From Campylobacterota bacterium (GTDB taxonomy: Bacteria; Campylobacterota; Campylobacteria; Campylobacterales; Sulfurovaceae): 12,816 nt of DNA. How positions within the stretch are numbered: position 1 is the first letter of the stretch; every line of letters starts with the position of its first letter. Shown here piece after piece: positions 1-8,268 of the stretch. Under the pieces are notes generated by a model. It was not told the origin of the DNA. It saw only the letters and a list, made by a program, of their open reading frames with translations, and searched no databases. The DNA lies in contig JAUVCL010000051.1 in assembly GCA_030595845.1 (NCBI GenBank), forward strand, positions 1 to 12,816, written 5' to 3'. A program made the position numbers and the translations under genes.

Positions 1-2002
1 CTTTATTATCTTCCATATATCTTTCTATTTCAATCTGTAATTTTTTCCAGTTTTTTCGATATAAGAAAACATACTCTATCAAATATGTTCTTTTCTTTGT
101 GGATACATATTCACTTAATTCGCGGAACATCTTTATCATTTCAGGCGCATGTATTTTTTCATACAACTCAAGTGCCAATTTTGAAAACTCTCCCAATGCA
201 CGATATTCTTCATCATAGACCATCTTTGAAAATGGATCTATCGTATCTTTCAATATATCCATTGTTTCTGACAAAATCTCTTGATAATGCACATCACTTT
301 CTGCTTCTTTCAAGCCCTTATCAATATCTAAAACTTCTTTATTATAGTGGAAGTTGTCTTGATGAAATTTCAGTCTTCTCTCTTGTATTTCAGGGGTCAT
401 AACTAAAAATCTTTCCACAGCCCGATATACTTCTTCTGCAACGATCGGCTTAGCTATAGATGCATTCATGCCCGCAACTTGCATCGCTTTTATTTCATGT
501 ACAAAGGCCATTGAAGAGATGGAAACGATAGGGATCTTCTCCCATTTCTTCATTTTACGTATTTTCTTTGTCATGGTCAAGCCATCCATCACAGGCATAT
601 TAATATCTGAGAAAATAAGATCTATCTCTTCTTTTTCAAGTAATTCGATCATTTCAGCACCATTGATCATACAAAAAAGAGTAATACCATTTATCTTTAA
701 AATACTTCTCATGATTCTTTGATCCACTTTACTATCTTCTACGATAGCAATATGGGCACCTTTATACTTTTCAAGATTATCTTTTATACCCGTACCCTTA
801 AGCGCAAATGTCTTAGGATCAAATATTTCCATATTGTTGATCCCTTTAACGGCATTACTTTGAAGCAGAAACATTTGATATAAGATCTCTTCCACATCTC
901 CAATAATGGTTGGATTGTAAAGTTCTGCATGTGCAATTGATTTTGAAAGTGCGATTTTCTCTTCAGATTCAAACAATTCATGCACAATAATAATTTTAAA
1001 ATTACTTTTTTTATCTTCATAGATATTTTTAAAAAAACTGATATGCGCATAGGTAATATCTGATGATCGTAAAATTGCCATATCATACTTTTTCATATCC
1101 GGTTTTTTATTTTCAAAATCAGACAACTTCATATTTTCAATATTGATACCGAATGTTTTAAAAATATATTGTGCTCTTTGGGTATCATATTGGTCTTTCC
1201 CAATAAACAGCGCATGCTTACCCTCTAAGTGCTTTTTTAACTCTTCCTGATTACTTTTGTTATCTTTATCCTCATAATAGGGTATAGTAAAACTATAATT
1301 CGTACCAGACATCTTACTGCTTTTCAGTTCTATTGATCCGTTCATTGCTTCTGCAATTTTTTTAGCTTTAATGAACGTATTTAAATTTTTACTCAATTGG
1401 GTAAGCGTTCGTTTTGCATGCGTATACTCTTTGAACATTGCTTTTTTCATGAAGCCTTTTTTATTAATCACTTCAAACACTAAAAACTTATTTTTACTTT
1501 TAGAAATTTTTAGACTAATTTCAGAATCAGTACTTAAATCCATACTGTGTTTTAACAATATCTCCAGAACTTGTTCAATATAATCGTTATCACCAATAAT
1601 ATACCGACCCACTTCACTTTCAACATCATAATAAATAGTATGTCTGTACTCTTTCAGTAAATCACTCATTCTATTCGTCAAAATATGCAATAATCCGCTG
1701 ATCCTAAAAGGTTGGTTTTCAATTTTTATATTTCGTATTTCAACCCTATATTTTTCAATCACAGCCAAACTCGTTAGATGTGATTGATTATCTGCCTTTG
1801 ACGGTGAGAGATCTTCATCATCACTTTTTTGCTTACATTTTCCAAAAATATGAAGTTTACTTATAGCAATATACCCAAGCAGTAAAACAATGATGAGCAA
1901 CTGTCCGTAAAAGAAAAGTCCATACTCTTCAGCGCTATCCTCTTGCGCAAAAAGCCAAACCATTGAGCTCATTAAAAAAAAGACTATTTTCATACTATTC
2001 AT
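1..2002 (-). CDS. Membrane-anchored hybrid sensor-like protein with degenerate kinase core and one intact receiver (partial, C-terminus off the left edge)
   Basis: I translated this frame by hand from ATG at 2002 to the window edge: 667 codons, no stop or frameshift. Residues 5-19 form a signal or first membrane segment ending LFAQED; residues 29-47 form a second membrane helix. No DHp/H-box domain follows. A HATPase-like domain (about 88-240) keeps GD at 137-138 and the C-terminal MNGSIEL...SGTNYSFTIP pattern, but the N-box Asn is His152 and the DxGxG box reads NKKGF from Asn180. Residues 260-385 resemble a receiver with Gly268/Lys269, Arg312 and Asn363 where the acidic pair, phosphoacceptor Asp and Lys should be. 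Residues 417-530 are an intact receiver: Glu422/Asp423, Asp466 in DINMPVMDG, Ser496, Lys518-Pro. From about 565 a helical, Hpt-like stretch has Lys608 near the expected His. Probably a phosphorylation-responsive scaffold rather than an active kinase (inference). ATG at 1993 is an alternative start; neither start has a strong Shine-Dalgarno. The gene looks more AT-rich than its neighbours. Confidence 0.88.
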   Translation of the reverse strand, partial: MNSMKIVFFLMSSMVWLFAQEDSAEEYGLFFYGQLLIIVLLLGYIAISKLHIFGKCKQKSDDEDLSPSKADNQSHLTSLAVIEKYRVEIRNIKIENQPFRISGLLHILTNRMSDLLKEYRHTIYYDVESEVGRYIIGDNDYIEQVLEILLKHSMDLSTDSEISLKISKSKNKFLVFEVINKKGFMKKAMFKEYTHAKRTLTQLSKNLNTFIKAKKIAEAMNGSIELKSSKMSGTNYSFTIPYYEDKDNKSNQEELKKHLEGKHALFIGKDQYDTQRAQYIFKTFGINIENMKLSDFENKKPDMKKYDMAILRSSDITYAHISFFKNIYEDKKSNFKIIIVHELFESEEKIALSKSIAHAELYNPTIIGDVEEILYQMFLLQSNAVKGINNMEIFDPKTFALKGTGIKDNLEKYKGAHIAIVEDSKVDQRIMRSILKINGITLFCMINGAEMIELLEKEEIDLIFSDINMPVMDGLTMTKKIRKMKKWEKIPIVSISSMAFVHEIKAMQVAGMNASIAKPIVAEEVYRAVERFLVMTPEIQERRLKFHQDNFHYNKEVLDIDKGLKEAESDVHYQEILSETMDILKDTIDPFSKMVYDEEYRALGEFSKLALELYEKIHAPEMIKMFRELSEYVSTKKRTYLIEYVFLYRKNWKKLQIEIERYMEDNK

Positions 2003-2037
2003 CACTTTATAAAATAATTTGTTTGTTGATTATCGCA

Positions 2038-2043
2038 ATTATA
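2038..2043 (-). promoter_or_regulatory. Candidate -10 box for the left-edge signalling gene
   Basis: A perfect TATAAT reads on the minus strand in the 97-bp gap between nagA and the signalling gene, 35 bases before its ATG at 2002. No good -35 hexamer lies 16-18 bases upstream, as is common in Campylobacterota promoters. It suggests independent transcription from the nagA operon. AT-rich DNA makes chance matches likely. Confidence 0.45.
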
Positions 2044-2099
2044 TCTATTAAAAGCTTCATCATCGTGTAAGCTATCTTCTCCCAATCAAACCGCTGATT

Positions 2100-3221
2100 T
2101 CATCTCTTATATTTTAAGTCTCCACATACTATGCTATAGAAGATATTAAATGTTTCATCAAAGATAACGATATCCGCATCATGCCCTACCCGAAGTTCAC
2201 CTTTATTGATACCTAATTTTTGTGCAGGATGCTTCGTTACAGTATTGACGACTTCCACCATGCTCATAGAAGTATATCTAATCATATTGTCTAACGCTTC
2301 ATTCATCTTTAGCACAGATCCTGCCAGTGTCCCGTCTTCCAACACGGCCTTACCATCAGATACCTCAACGCTGCGACCTCCCAGATCATAAGTACCACAC
2401 TTCATGCACCCGGCACGCATAGCATCGGTAATCAGTATAAGTTTCTCTTTTTTAACCTTCTGTATCAATTCTAAGGTAGAAGGGTGCGTATGCACAAGAT
2501 CCGGGATGATATCGCAGGTGACATCTGAATCTAACACAGCCCCTACAATGCCCGGTTTTCTATGATGATAAGGGTTCATAGCATTAAACAGGTGTGTTGC
2601 ATGTGACACACCCCAGAAGAAACTCTTTTTACTCTCTTCATATGAGGCATCAGAATGCCCTATGCTGAGTATGATATGCGGATACTCTTTTGTCAATCGC
2701 TTTATAAAATCTTCACTGCCAGCCATTTCCGGAGCCAAAGTGATCATTTTGACTTCATTCATATAGTTTTCTATCAGTTCAAAGTTGGCTGCCTGGACAT
2801 ACTCTTTATCTTGTGCTCCATGTTTTTGGACATTGATAAAAGGTCCTTCAAGGTGAATACCTAGTATGCTTGCTCCAGATACTTCTGAAGCATGTGTTTG
2901 AATATTTTGTAAAGCATTGTCAATATCTGAAGTTGACATGGTCATCGTTGTGGCTAAAAAAGAGGTGGTACCGGTTTGAAGCAGTGTAGTAGAGAGTTTT
3001 TCCAGTGCTTCAGGCGTGGCATCCATTACATCTGCACCCCCTGAACCATGTATATGCAAGTCTATAAAGCCTGCAGAAACATAAGCACCTTTTGCATCTA
3101 AAATTTCAACCCCTTCAGGTACTTCCTCTACAAACCCGACAATGTTTTCGTCAAAAAGCAGTATCTTATTTGCAAGAATGCCATCATCAACCAAAATTTT
3201 TGCATTGATGATCGCCTGCAT
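2100..3221 (-). CDS. nagA: N-acetylglucosamine-6-phosphate deacetylase
   Basis: It hydrolyses GlcNAc-6-phosphate to glucosamine-6-phosphate and acetate in the cytoplasm, in amino-sugar catabolism or cell-wall recycling. The 373 residues match the family's usual length. Visible amidohydrolase motifs: His56-x-His58 (DLHIHGSGG), Glu125 in HLEGPF, His189 in SIGHSDA, His207/His210 in SHATHLFNAM, His244 in VHTHP, Asp266 in TDAM, and a late AGS motif at 300-302. The HxH pair resembles the binuclear Bacillus-type enzyme; E. coli NagA has Gln and Asn there. The ATG overlaps the acyl-CoA synthetase stop by one base (TAATG), so it is probably translationally coupled and is the last gene of the lipase operon. 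No nagB or GlcNAc transporter is in the window, so its link to the lipid genes is unexplained. Confidence 0.95.
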   Translation of the reverse strand: MQAIINAKILVDDGILANKILLFDENIVGFVEEVPEGVEILDAKGAYVSAGFIDLHIHGSGGADVMDATPEALEKLSTTLLQTGTTSFLATTMTMSTSDIDNALQNIQTHASEVSGASILGIHLEGPFINVQKHGAQDKEYVQAANFELIENYMNEVKMITLAPEMAGSEDFIKRLTKEYPHIILSIGHSDASYEESKKSFFWGVSHATHLFNAMNPYHHRKPGIVGAVLDSDVTCDIIPDLVHTHPSTLELIQKVKKEKLILITDAMRAGCMKCGTYDLGGRSVEVSDGKAVLEDGTLAGSVLKMNEALDNMIRYTSMSMVEVVNTVTKHPAQKLGINKGELRVGHDADIVIFDETFNIFYSIVCGDLKYKR

Positions 3222-4765
3222 TAATTCTCATCCTTGAGCATCTCTTTCAGTGCACGTTTAAGTACCTTTCCTGTAGCATTTTTAGGTAATTCTTTAATAA
3301 GATGGATCTGCTTTGGTATCTTATAATTTGCCAAAGATTCTTTCATATATTTTTTGAGCCCTGCCTCATCCAGGCTTTCAACACCCTCTTCGAGTTCTAT
3401 ATACACAATCGGTATCTCTCCACTTCTTTCATCAATTATCCCGATCACGGCAGAGGCACCTACCCCTTCGTATATATCTATAACTTCTTCTACCTCACGA
3501 GGATAAACATTGATCCCTTTAGAAATAATAAGGTCTTTCTTCCTGTCTACTATGAACAAAAATCCCTCATCATCCATATAACCCATGTCTCCAGTGAGTA
3601 ACCAACCATTAATAATAGTCTCTTCGGTTGCCGTAGGACGGTTAAGATAGCCCTGCATGACATTGTCCCCTCTGACTATGATATCACCGATCATGCCATA
3701 GTCTACTTCATTCATGTCTCCATCGACTATTTTCATTTCATAGCCATGCAATGCAGTACCAACAGAACCTGCCTTTTGATTCTTAAAGGTATTCATACAA
3801 ACAGCAGGGCTTGCCTCACTTAGACCATAGCCTTCAAGCAGTGTTGCACGTTTAAACTTCTTTGCCATGGCATCCAGTGTTTTAGGCTGTAACGCTGCTG
3901 CACCGGAAATAAAGGCTCTAATGGAGTTAAACCACATAAAGTACCATGGTAACTTGGCCTTCGCCAATGCATTATAGACATCAGGTATACCAAGAAATAT
4001 CGTTACACGTTTGGTTAACGTTTGTTTGAAGATATTGGAAAAAGGCTGTATAGATTTAATAATAACCGTACTCATACCCACTTGTATAGGCATCATCACC
4101 CCTATAGAAAAAGTAAAAGAATGGAACATAGGTAAAAAGACGATCCCCCTGTCTTTAGGTTTCACTTTAATGGTCATCGCACCAGAAGCTCCATTGGAAA
4201 AAATGTTTTTGTGGCTTAACATCGCACCCTTGGGTTTACCTGTTGTCCCAGAAGTATAAATGATCACTGCCGTGTCTTCCAATTTAGTGCCAATAGGTTC
4301 CACGGAAGTTTTTGTATTTAAAGCGTCATCAAAAGAGTGATGCTGCTCCCCTTTTGTCACACTGTCACCTTCCCATAAAATAAATTGACATAACGAACTG
4401 GCTTTACTGCCGTTCACCACTTTATCATGAACAGCAGAAGCGATGAGTACAGAAGATCCACTGTCTTCTAAAATATACGTCAGTTCATCTTCTTTTAAAA
4501 AGGTATTGATTGGCACAACAATAGCACCCAGTTTTGAAGCAGCAAAAATGCTATAGATAAATTCAGGAGAATTACGTAAAAAAAAGGCAACTTTGTCACC
4601 CTTTTTCACGCCTAAACTTGAGAGATAGGCCGCAAGTTTATCTACAGCATCCAAGATCTGCCCATACGTGATCTTCTCATCATCTACAAAAAGCGCAACT
4701 TTTTTTGCACGCTTTTTTGCCTGAAAAGTGATGAGTTCATAGAAGTTATTAAATGGATACTCCAT
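3221..4765 (-). CDS. Fatty-acid/long-chain acyl-CoA synthetase (AMP-forming)
   Basis: It activates a carboxylic acid, probably a fatty acid, to its acyl-CoA through an acyl-adenylate, at the expense of ATP, in the cytoplasm. At 514 residues it is a complete ANL-superfamily enzyme. The AMP-binding P-loop is YTSGTTGKPKG at 170-180; the adenine-binding motif GYGLSEASP is at 312-320; Asp393 sits in TGD; the hinge region DRKKD is at 407-411 with Arg408; the catalytic lysine is Lys500 in NATGK. It starts one base after the stop of the FadL-type gene and ends in a TAATG overlap with nagA. A FadL channel and lipase upstream favour a medium- or long-chain acid as substrate, but chain length cannot be read from the sequence. 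FadD is the closest functional analogue. Confidence 0.93.
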   Translation of the reverse strand: MEYPFNNFYELITFQAKKRAKKVALFVDDEKITYGQILDAVDKLAAYLSSLGVKKGDKVAFFLRNSPEFIYSIFAASKLGAIVVPINTFLKEDELTYILEDSGSSVLIASAVHDKVVNGSKASSLCQFILWEGDSVTKGEQHHSFDDALNTKTSVEPIGTKLEDTAVIIYTSGTTGKPKGAMLSHKNIFSNGASGAMTIKVKPKDRGIVFLPMFHSFTFSIGVMMPIQVGMSTVIIKSIQPFSNIFKQTLTKRVTIFLGIPDVYNALAKAKLPWYFMWFNSIRAFISGAAALQPKTLDAMAKKFKRATLLEGYGLSEASPAVCMNTFKNQKAGSVGTALHGYEMKIVDGDMNEVDYGMIGDIIVRGDNVMQGYLNRPTATEETIINGWLLTGDMGYMDDEGFLFIVDRKKDLIISKGINVYPREVEEVIDIYEGVGASAVIGIIDERSGEIPIVYIELEEGVESLDEAGLKKYMKESLANYKIPKQIHLIKELPKNATGKVLKRALKEMLKDEN

Positions 4766-4766
4766 C

Positions 4767-5993
4767 TTAGAACTCGTATGAGAAACCTAAGGTAGTCAAG
4801 AATGCACCACCTCCAGAAAATGTACCACCATTTACCAAGACCGCATTCTCTGCTACGCCTGGAGTAAGTGTACGTTCCTCTTTATCCGTATATAAAAATG
4901 CAGCACCTACAGAAATGTCATCTGAGTATTGGTATCTGAACCCCATAGAGTATATTTTTGCATCAGAATCAGGAAGTTCAAATCCTATCGTTTCAGCAGG
5001 CACGGGTGTTTCATCTATAGCAAAAGCTCCCATGAAAGTATATTTATCCATTACATAGGTAGCACCCAGTCTAAACGTATCAGTGTCTTCCCAGTTTCTT
5101 TCTAACGGTGTATCAAAAGCACCTACCAAGATAGGGTTACCAATCGTAGTACCATAGTTAAAATCAAGGTCTTCATAGGCTGACCAATAGGTTCTTTCAT
5201 AGTTAAGCTCTAAGGTAAATTGATTGTTCCATGTCTTAGAGATAGACAAGTTAACTGCAGCAGGAAGAGGTACGCTTACCGTTGCATCGTATTGTTGTCC
5301 CACACCACCAAAATAAAGGTTTGCCTCACCTTCCTGATCTAAGTCAATATTTGAACGGTATGTTGCGGCAATATTGATATCAGTGGTAGGCTTATAGATC
5401 ATGGCAAGGTTATAACCCAACTCAATCGTATCCCCTTCCATCTCTCTTTTTATAGGCGCGATAGCTCCACCATCACTGTTTACGACACCTTCACTATAAA
5501 TAAGTCTTACCCCACCACCAATAGCAAAATTATCACTGACCTTATATGACATTGATGGATTAATCTCTACTACTTTTAAAGTAAACTCTTCAGCATATAG
5601 CTTCTGATAAGGACTTTTCCATCTTTTTGTAAGTCCTCCTGGTGCTACCATACTTATACCCCATCTAAAATCACCCATTGCATTAGCAACATAGTGACCA
5701 CTTGGGATCAAGATATTTTCTGTTTCAGACTCACCGGATAATGGTGCAAAAAGTGTATATTCATTAGACGGGAGGTGTACTAACGTCAATGCACCTTCCA
5801 TATGCTGTTTATCTTCCATAAATGCCATAGCAGCAGGATTGTAATACGCTGTATCTGCCCCAGTAGTATGCGCAACATACGCTGCACTTAAAGCCATTCC
5901 ATTGAGTGATTGCTCAGGTATTTTATACCCGCCCGCTACAAGTAATCCACTTGTAAGTGCTGATAATGTAATTATTTTTTTTATGTTTGTCAT
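4767..5993 (-). CDS. OmpP1/FadL/TodX-family outer-membrane channel for hydrophobic substrates
   Basis: This is a predicted outer-membrane beta-barrel that moves long-chain fatty acids or other hydrophobic compounds across the outer membrane. The 408-residue protein starts with a signal peptide (about 1-20, cleaved near VAG|GYK). The family's N-terminal plug segment follows: GYKIPEQSLNGMALSAAYVA, then a YYNPAAM motif at 50-56. The rest alternates in strand-like fashion and ends with the aromatic Phe408 typical of outer-membrane barrels. A good GGAG lies 7 bases before the ATG and overlaps the lipase stop codon; the gap between the genes is only 9 bases. Position between a lipoprotein lipase and an acyl-CoA synthetase supports fatty-acid uptake, although members of the family also carry aromatic hydrocarbons. 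Confidence 0.94.
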   Translation of the reverse strand: MTNIKKIITLSALTSGLLVAGGYKIPEQSLNGMALSAAYVAHTTGADTAYYNPAAMAFMEDKQHMEGALTLVHLPSNEYTLFAPLSGESETENILIPSGHYVANAMGDFRWGISMVAPGGLTKRWKSPYQKLYAEEFTLKVVEINPSMSYKVSDNFAIGGGVRLIYSEGVVNSDGGAIAPIKREMEGDTIELGYNLAMIYKPTTDINIAATYRSNIDLDQEGEANLYFGGVGQQYDATVSVPLPAAVNLSISKTWNNQFTLELNYERTYWSAYEDLDFNYGTTIGNPILVGAFDTPLERNWEDTDTFRLGATYVMDKYTFMGAFAIDETPVPAETIGFELPDSDAKIYSMGFRYQYSDDISVGAAFLYTDKEERTLTPGVAENAVLVNGGTFSGGGAFLTTLGFSYEF

Positions 5994-6002
5994 TCTTATC
6001 TC

Positions 6003-7271
6003 CTAGTATCCAATTGTTGCTGCTCTGGTTTGAGCAAATATTTGTGTCGCTACACTATACGCTACTGGTCCACACTCTACATGTCCATATCTTAATGCTG
6101 TCGTAGGATCTTGCGTCACTGCTACTTCTATAGGCACAATAGACACATCTGCTGCTCCCCCACTCATCGCAAGCATCGTTCCTTCAGTCAGCTCTGACAA
6201 TGCATAAGGGATCACATCATCCCCTAAACAGTGCAGTAAACGTACCGAGCTTTGTGGTACCCAAGTATGCACGTCATTCTCACGTGCTGCAAGGTTAAAC
6301 CAATTATCTTCCGGTGCTAAAAAATCTGCTACGAAATCTGGGTTGAAAAGACCATCTACTCCCGTTGTTTGCGTTGTAAGTGCTGCATCGATCTCTGGTC
6401 GTGCTTTTGAACCGTCAAATAGATCATCCAATGAAGAAGCATACGGTTCATTGACTATTGAAGCGATATCTATATCATACGCAAATGAGTATGCATATCC
6501 TACATTTGTCATAAAAGAAGGTATAGGCATAACTGGAGCTGATAATACGCCTCTTGCCAATGCCTCAACAGCATATGGTCCTGCCATAGGTGCAGACAAT
6601 GTAACTTGAAGTTCTGTTTCAGTCTCTATTTTCTGAAGTGTTGCCATTGCTGCGTAACCACCTTCACTGTACCCTGTAAGGAAAAGCTGTCCATTAAGGT
6701 TGATATCATTATTTGTAGCAAATACTTTTGCTGCATTAATGAAATCAACTGTAGCGTTCGCAAGTGATTTTTTCAAAATAAATGGGTGGTAATGATCTGC
6801 AGAGTCACCAAAGCCAATATAATCAGCCTGAAGTGTCACAAATCCACCTAATGACGTCAAGATAATAGGTGATCCATCTGCAGAGCTCGTAGCTCCTGCA
6901 ATCTGAGTCGGTGCATCTGCATTAGCAAAAATAGTTTCATGACTATCACTTACCATTGAAAGTCCTAAACCAGCAACAAGTTCTTCAGGTAATCCCGTCG
7001 GTACCACCATAAGTCCTGAAACTTCTACACTGTTTCCCTCTTCATCTGTCGTAGTATATGGAATTTTATACGCTTTATAGCCATATACGGTTGTTGTTTC
7101 ATCAACACCTGGTGTACCCGCAGCGATAAGTGAACCTTTGATCACATCACCACTCAGATCAACAACAACTTCTCCCCCATCAACTATCTCATTTGCAGGC
7201 TGGTCTAAACCCCCACAACCCACAATAAACCATACCGGCACTACCAATGCTAATCTAAACATTCTTCTCAT
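6003..7271 (-). CDS. Lipoprotein alpha/beta-hydrolase, secretory-lipase-like
   Basis: This is a predicted lipid-anchored lipase or esterase that would release fatty acids from external esters. The 422-residue protein begins with a lipoprotein signal peptide and lipobox IVGC (Cys19); the next residue is Gly, so outer-membrane sorting is expected under the enterobacterial rule. The nucleophile elbow is GYSEGG with Ser202. Probable triad partners are Asp351 (HCLGDDVIP) and His397 (RYGHVECG). The stretch DYIGFGDS (150-157) before the elbow matches the secretory lipase/alpha-beta hydrolase pattern. A strong GGGGAAG lies upstream of the ATG at 7271, so I prefer it to the in-frame ATG at 7262. It is first in the operon with the FadL-type channel, acyl-CoA synthetase and nagA. 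Substrate is unproven; a wax-ester, triglyceride or polyester hydrolase would look the same. Confidence 0.88.
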   Translation of the reverse strand: MRRMFRLALVVPVWFIVGCGGLDQPANEIVDGGEVVVDLSGDVIKGSLIAAGTPGVDETTTVYGYKAYKIPYTTTDEEGNSVEVSGLMVVPTGLPEELVAGLGLSMVSDSHETIFANADAPTQIAGATSSADGSPIILTSLGGFVTLQADYIGFGDSADHYHPFILKKSLANATVDFINAAKVFATNNDINLNGQLFLTGYSEGGYAAMATLQKIETETELQVTLSAPMAGPYAVEALARGVLSAPVMPIPSFMTNVGYAYSFAYDIDIASIVNEPYASSLDDLFDGSKARPEIDAALTTQTTGVDGLFNPDFVADFLAPEDNWFNLAARENDVHTWVPQSSVRLLHCLGDDVIPYALSELTEGTMLAMSGGAADVSIVPIEVAVTQDPTTALRYGHVECGPVAYSVATQIFAQTRAATIGY

Positions 7272-7304
7272 AATTCTTCCCCTTGTATTTAATAGTCCAT
7301 ATCC

Positions 7305-7352
7305 TTCTGAACTTGATTTAAGATCCTCATGGATCCTGAATCAAGTTCAGAA
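7305..7352. repeat. 48-bp palindromic element (long hairpin) between nfo and the lipase operon
   Basis: Two perfect 14-base arms, TTCTGAACTTGATT at 7305-7318 and its complement at 7339-7352, enclose 20 bases. Pairing continues inward through a G-T wobble, an A-T pair, one mismatch and five more pairs, to a TCAT tetraloop at 7327-7330. No T-run follows on the minus strand, the direction in which both flanking genes are read, so it is not a classical intrinsic terminator. The sequence resembles, from memory, a TTCTGAACTTG...CAGGATC palindrome scattered in intergenic regions of many bacteria. Confidence 0.85.
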
Positions 7353-7362
7353 TGTCATTTTA

Positions 7363-8259
7363 TTACTTATCTTCAATCAATGCATATAATGCGCTGATCT
7401 CCTCTGCCCAGATCGACTCATCAATTGTTTCCAAAACAAGTGGTATATCATCCATATGTGGATCATTCATAATAAATTTAAAGGTATCCCAGCCTATCTC
7501 TCCATGCCCTAAAGAGTCATGTCTGTCTACTCTGCTCCCAAGTTTTGGCTTCGAGTCATTGATATGCATGCCCATCAGATATTCAAACCCGACGATGCGG
7601 CCAAAAGCTTCCATCGTCTCATCATAGGCTTCCCTTGTACGTAAGTCGTATCCTGCTGTAAACGTATGACAGGTATCCAAACAGATACCTACTCTGCTTT
7701 TATCTTCTATCTTGTCAATAATATGCCCTAAATGTTCAAACTTGTATCCCAGGTTAGAGCCTTGCCCTGCTGTATTTTCGATCACCAGTTTTACATTTGA
7801 ATCTTTTGTGGCCTCAATAGCTCTGTTCATTGAGTCAGCGATCACATCCAGACAGTTCAACTCTGCCTGCATAAGCTTATCTGTATACTCAGGATCTTTT
7901 TTAGGGATCTTCACAAGATGTGAACCCGGATGAAAATTAAGTCTGTCAAGTCCGAGTATACGACAACGCTCCAACTCATCAACAAAAGCATCTCTTGATT
8001 TTTCCAGCTTTTCCACTTCAGGATGTCCAAGGTTTATAAGATATGAATCATGAGGGAGAATATGTTTAGGTAAAACACCTGAGAGTTCAAGGTTTTTATG
8101 AAAAGCATCTATGGTTTTTGTTTCTAAAGGTTTTGCTACCCATTGTCTTTGATTTTTAGTAAAAAGTGCAAATGCTTTTGCCCCAATCGCCATCGCATTC
8201 AATGGTGCATTATCTACACCGCCACTGGCACTTACATGTGCTCCGACAAATTTTGCCAT
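7363..8259 (-). CDS. nfo: Deoxyribonuclease IV (endonuclease IV), AP endonuclease
   Basis: It cuts DNA 5' to abasic sites and trims blocked 3' ends in base-excision repair, in the cytoplasm, with three zinc ions. All nine expected metal ligands are present: His70, His110, Glu161, Asp195, His198, His232, Asp245, His247 and Glu277, in motifs LPHDSYLINLG, NFHPGSH, ENTAGQGSNLG, DTCH, MHINDSK, RVDRHDSLG and LETI. At 298 residues it is slightly longer than the E. coli protein, mostly from about 13 extra residues near 119-136 (after NFHPGSHLVKIP), between the second and third ligands. The ATG follows the lipoprotein stop by 9 bases, with an AAGG overlapping that stop, so the two are probably co-transcribed. 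The 48-bp hairpin lies just past the stop. Confidence 0.97.
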   Translation of the reverse strand: MAKFVGAHVSASGGVDNAPLNAMAIGAKAFALFTKNQRQWVAKPLETKTIDAFHKNLELSGVLPKHILPHDSYLINLGHPEVEKLEKSRDAFVDELERCRILGLDRLNFHPGSHLVKIPKKDPEYTDKLMQAELNCLDVIADSMNRAIEATKDSNVKLVIENTAGQGSNLGYKFEHLGHIIDKIEDKSRVGICLDTCHTFTAGYDLRTREAYDETMEAFGRIVGFEYLMGMHINDSKPKLGSRVDRHDSLGHGEIGWDTFKFIMNDPHMDDIPLVLETIDESIWAEEISALYALIEDK

Positions 8260-8268
8260 TCTTATACC

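Noticed and set aside
85..722. Plus-strand open frames (85-402 and 468-722)
   Set aside because: They are antisense to the receiver and tail of the signalling protein, with no ribosome binding site or recognisable product.
784..1086. 100-codon minus-strand open frame
   Set aside because: It lies in a different frame from the 667-codon signalling gene that covers the region, has no domain signal, and is a shadow.
2053..2073. Stem AGCTT/AAGCT after nagA as a terminator
   Set aside because: The stem has only 5 bp with an 11-base loop and three T's after it on the minus strand; too weak to call.
7305..7352. Palindrome as a CRISPR repeat or intrinsic terminator
   Set aside because: There is only one copy in the window with no spacers, and no T-run follows in the direction of transcription.
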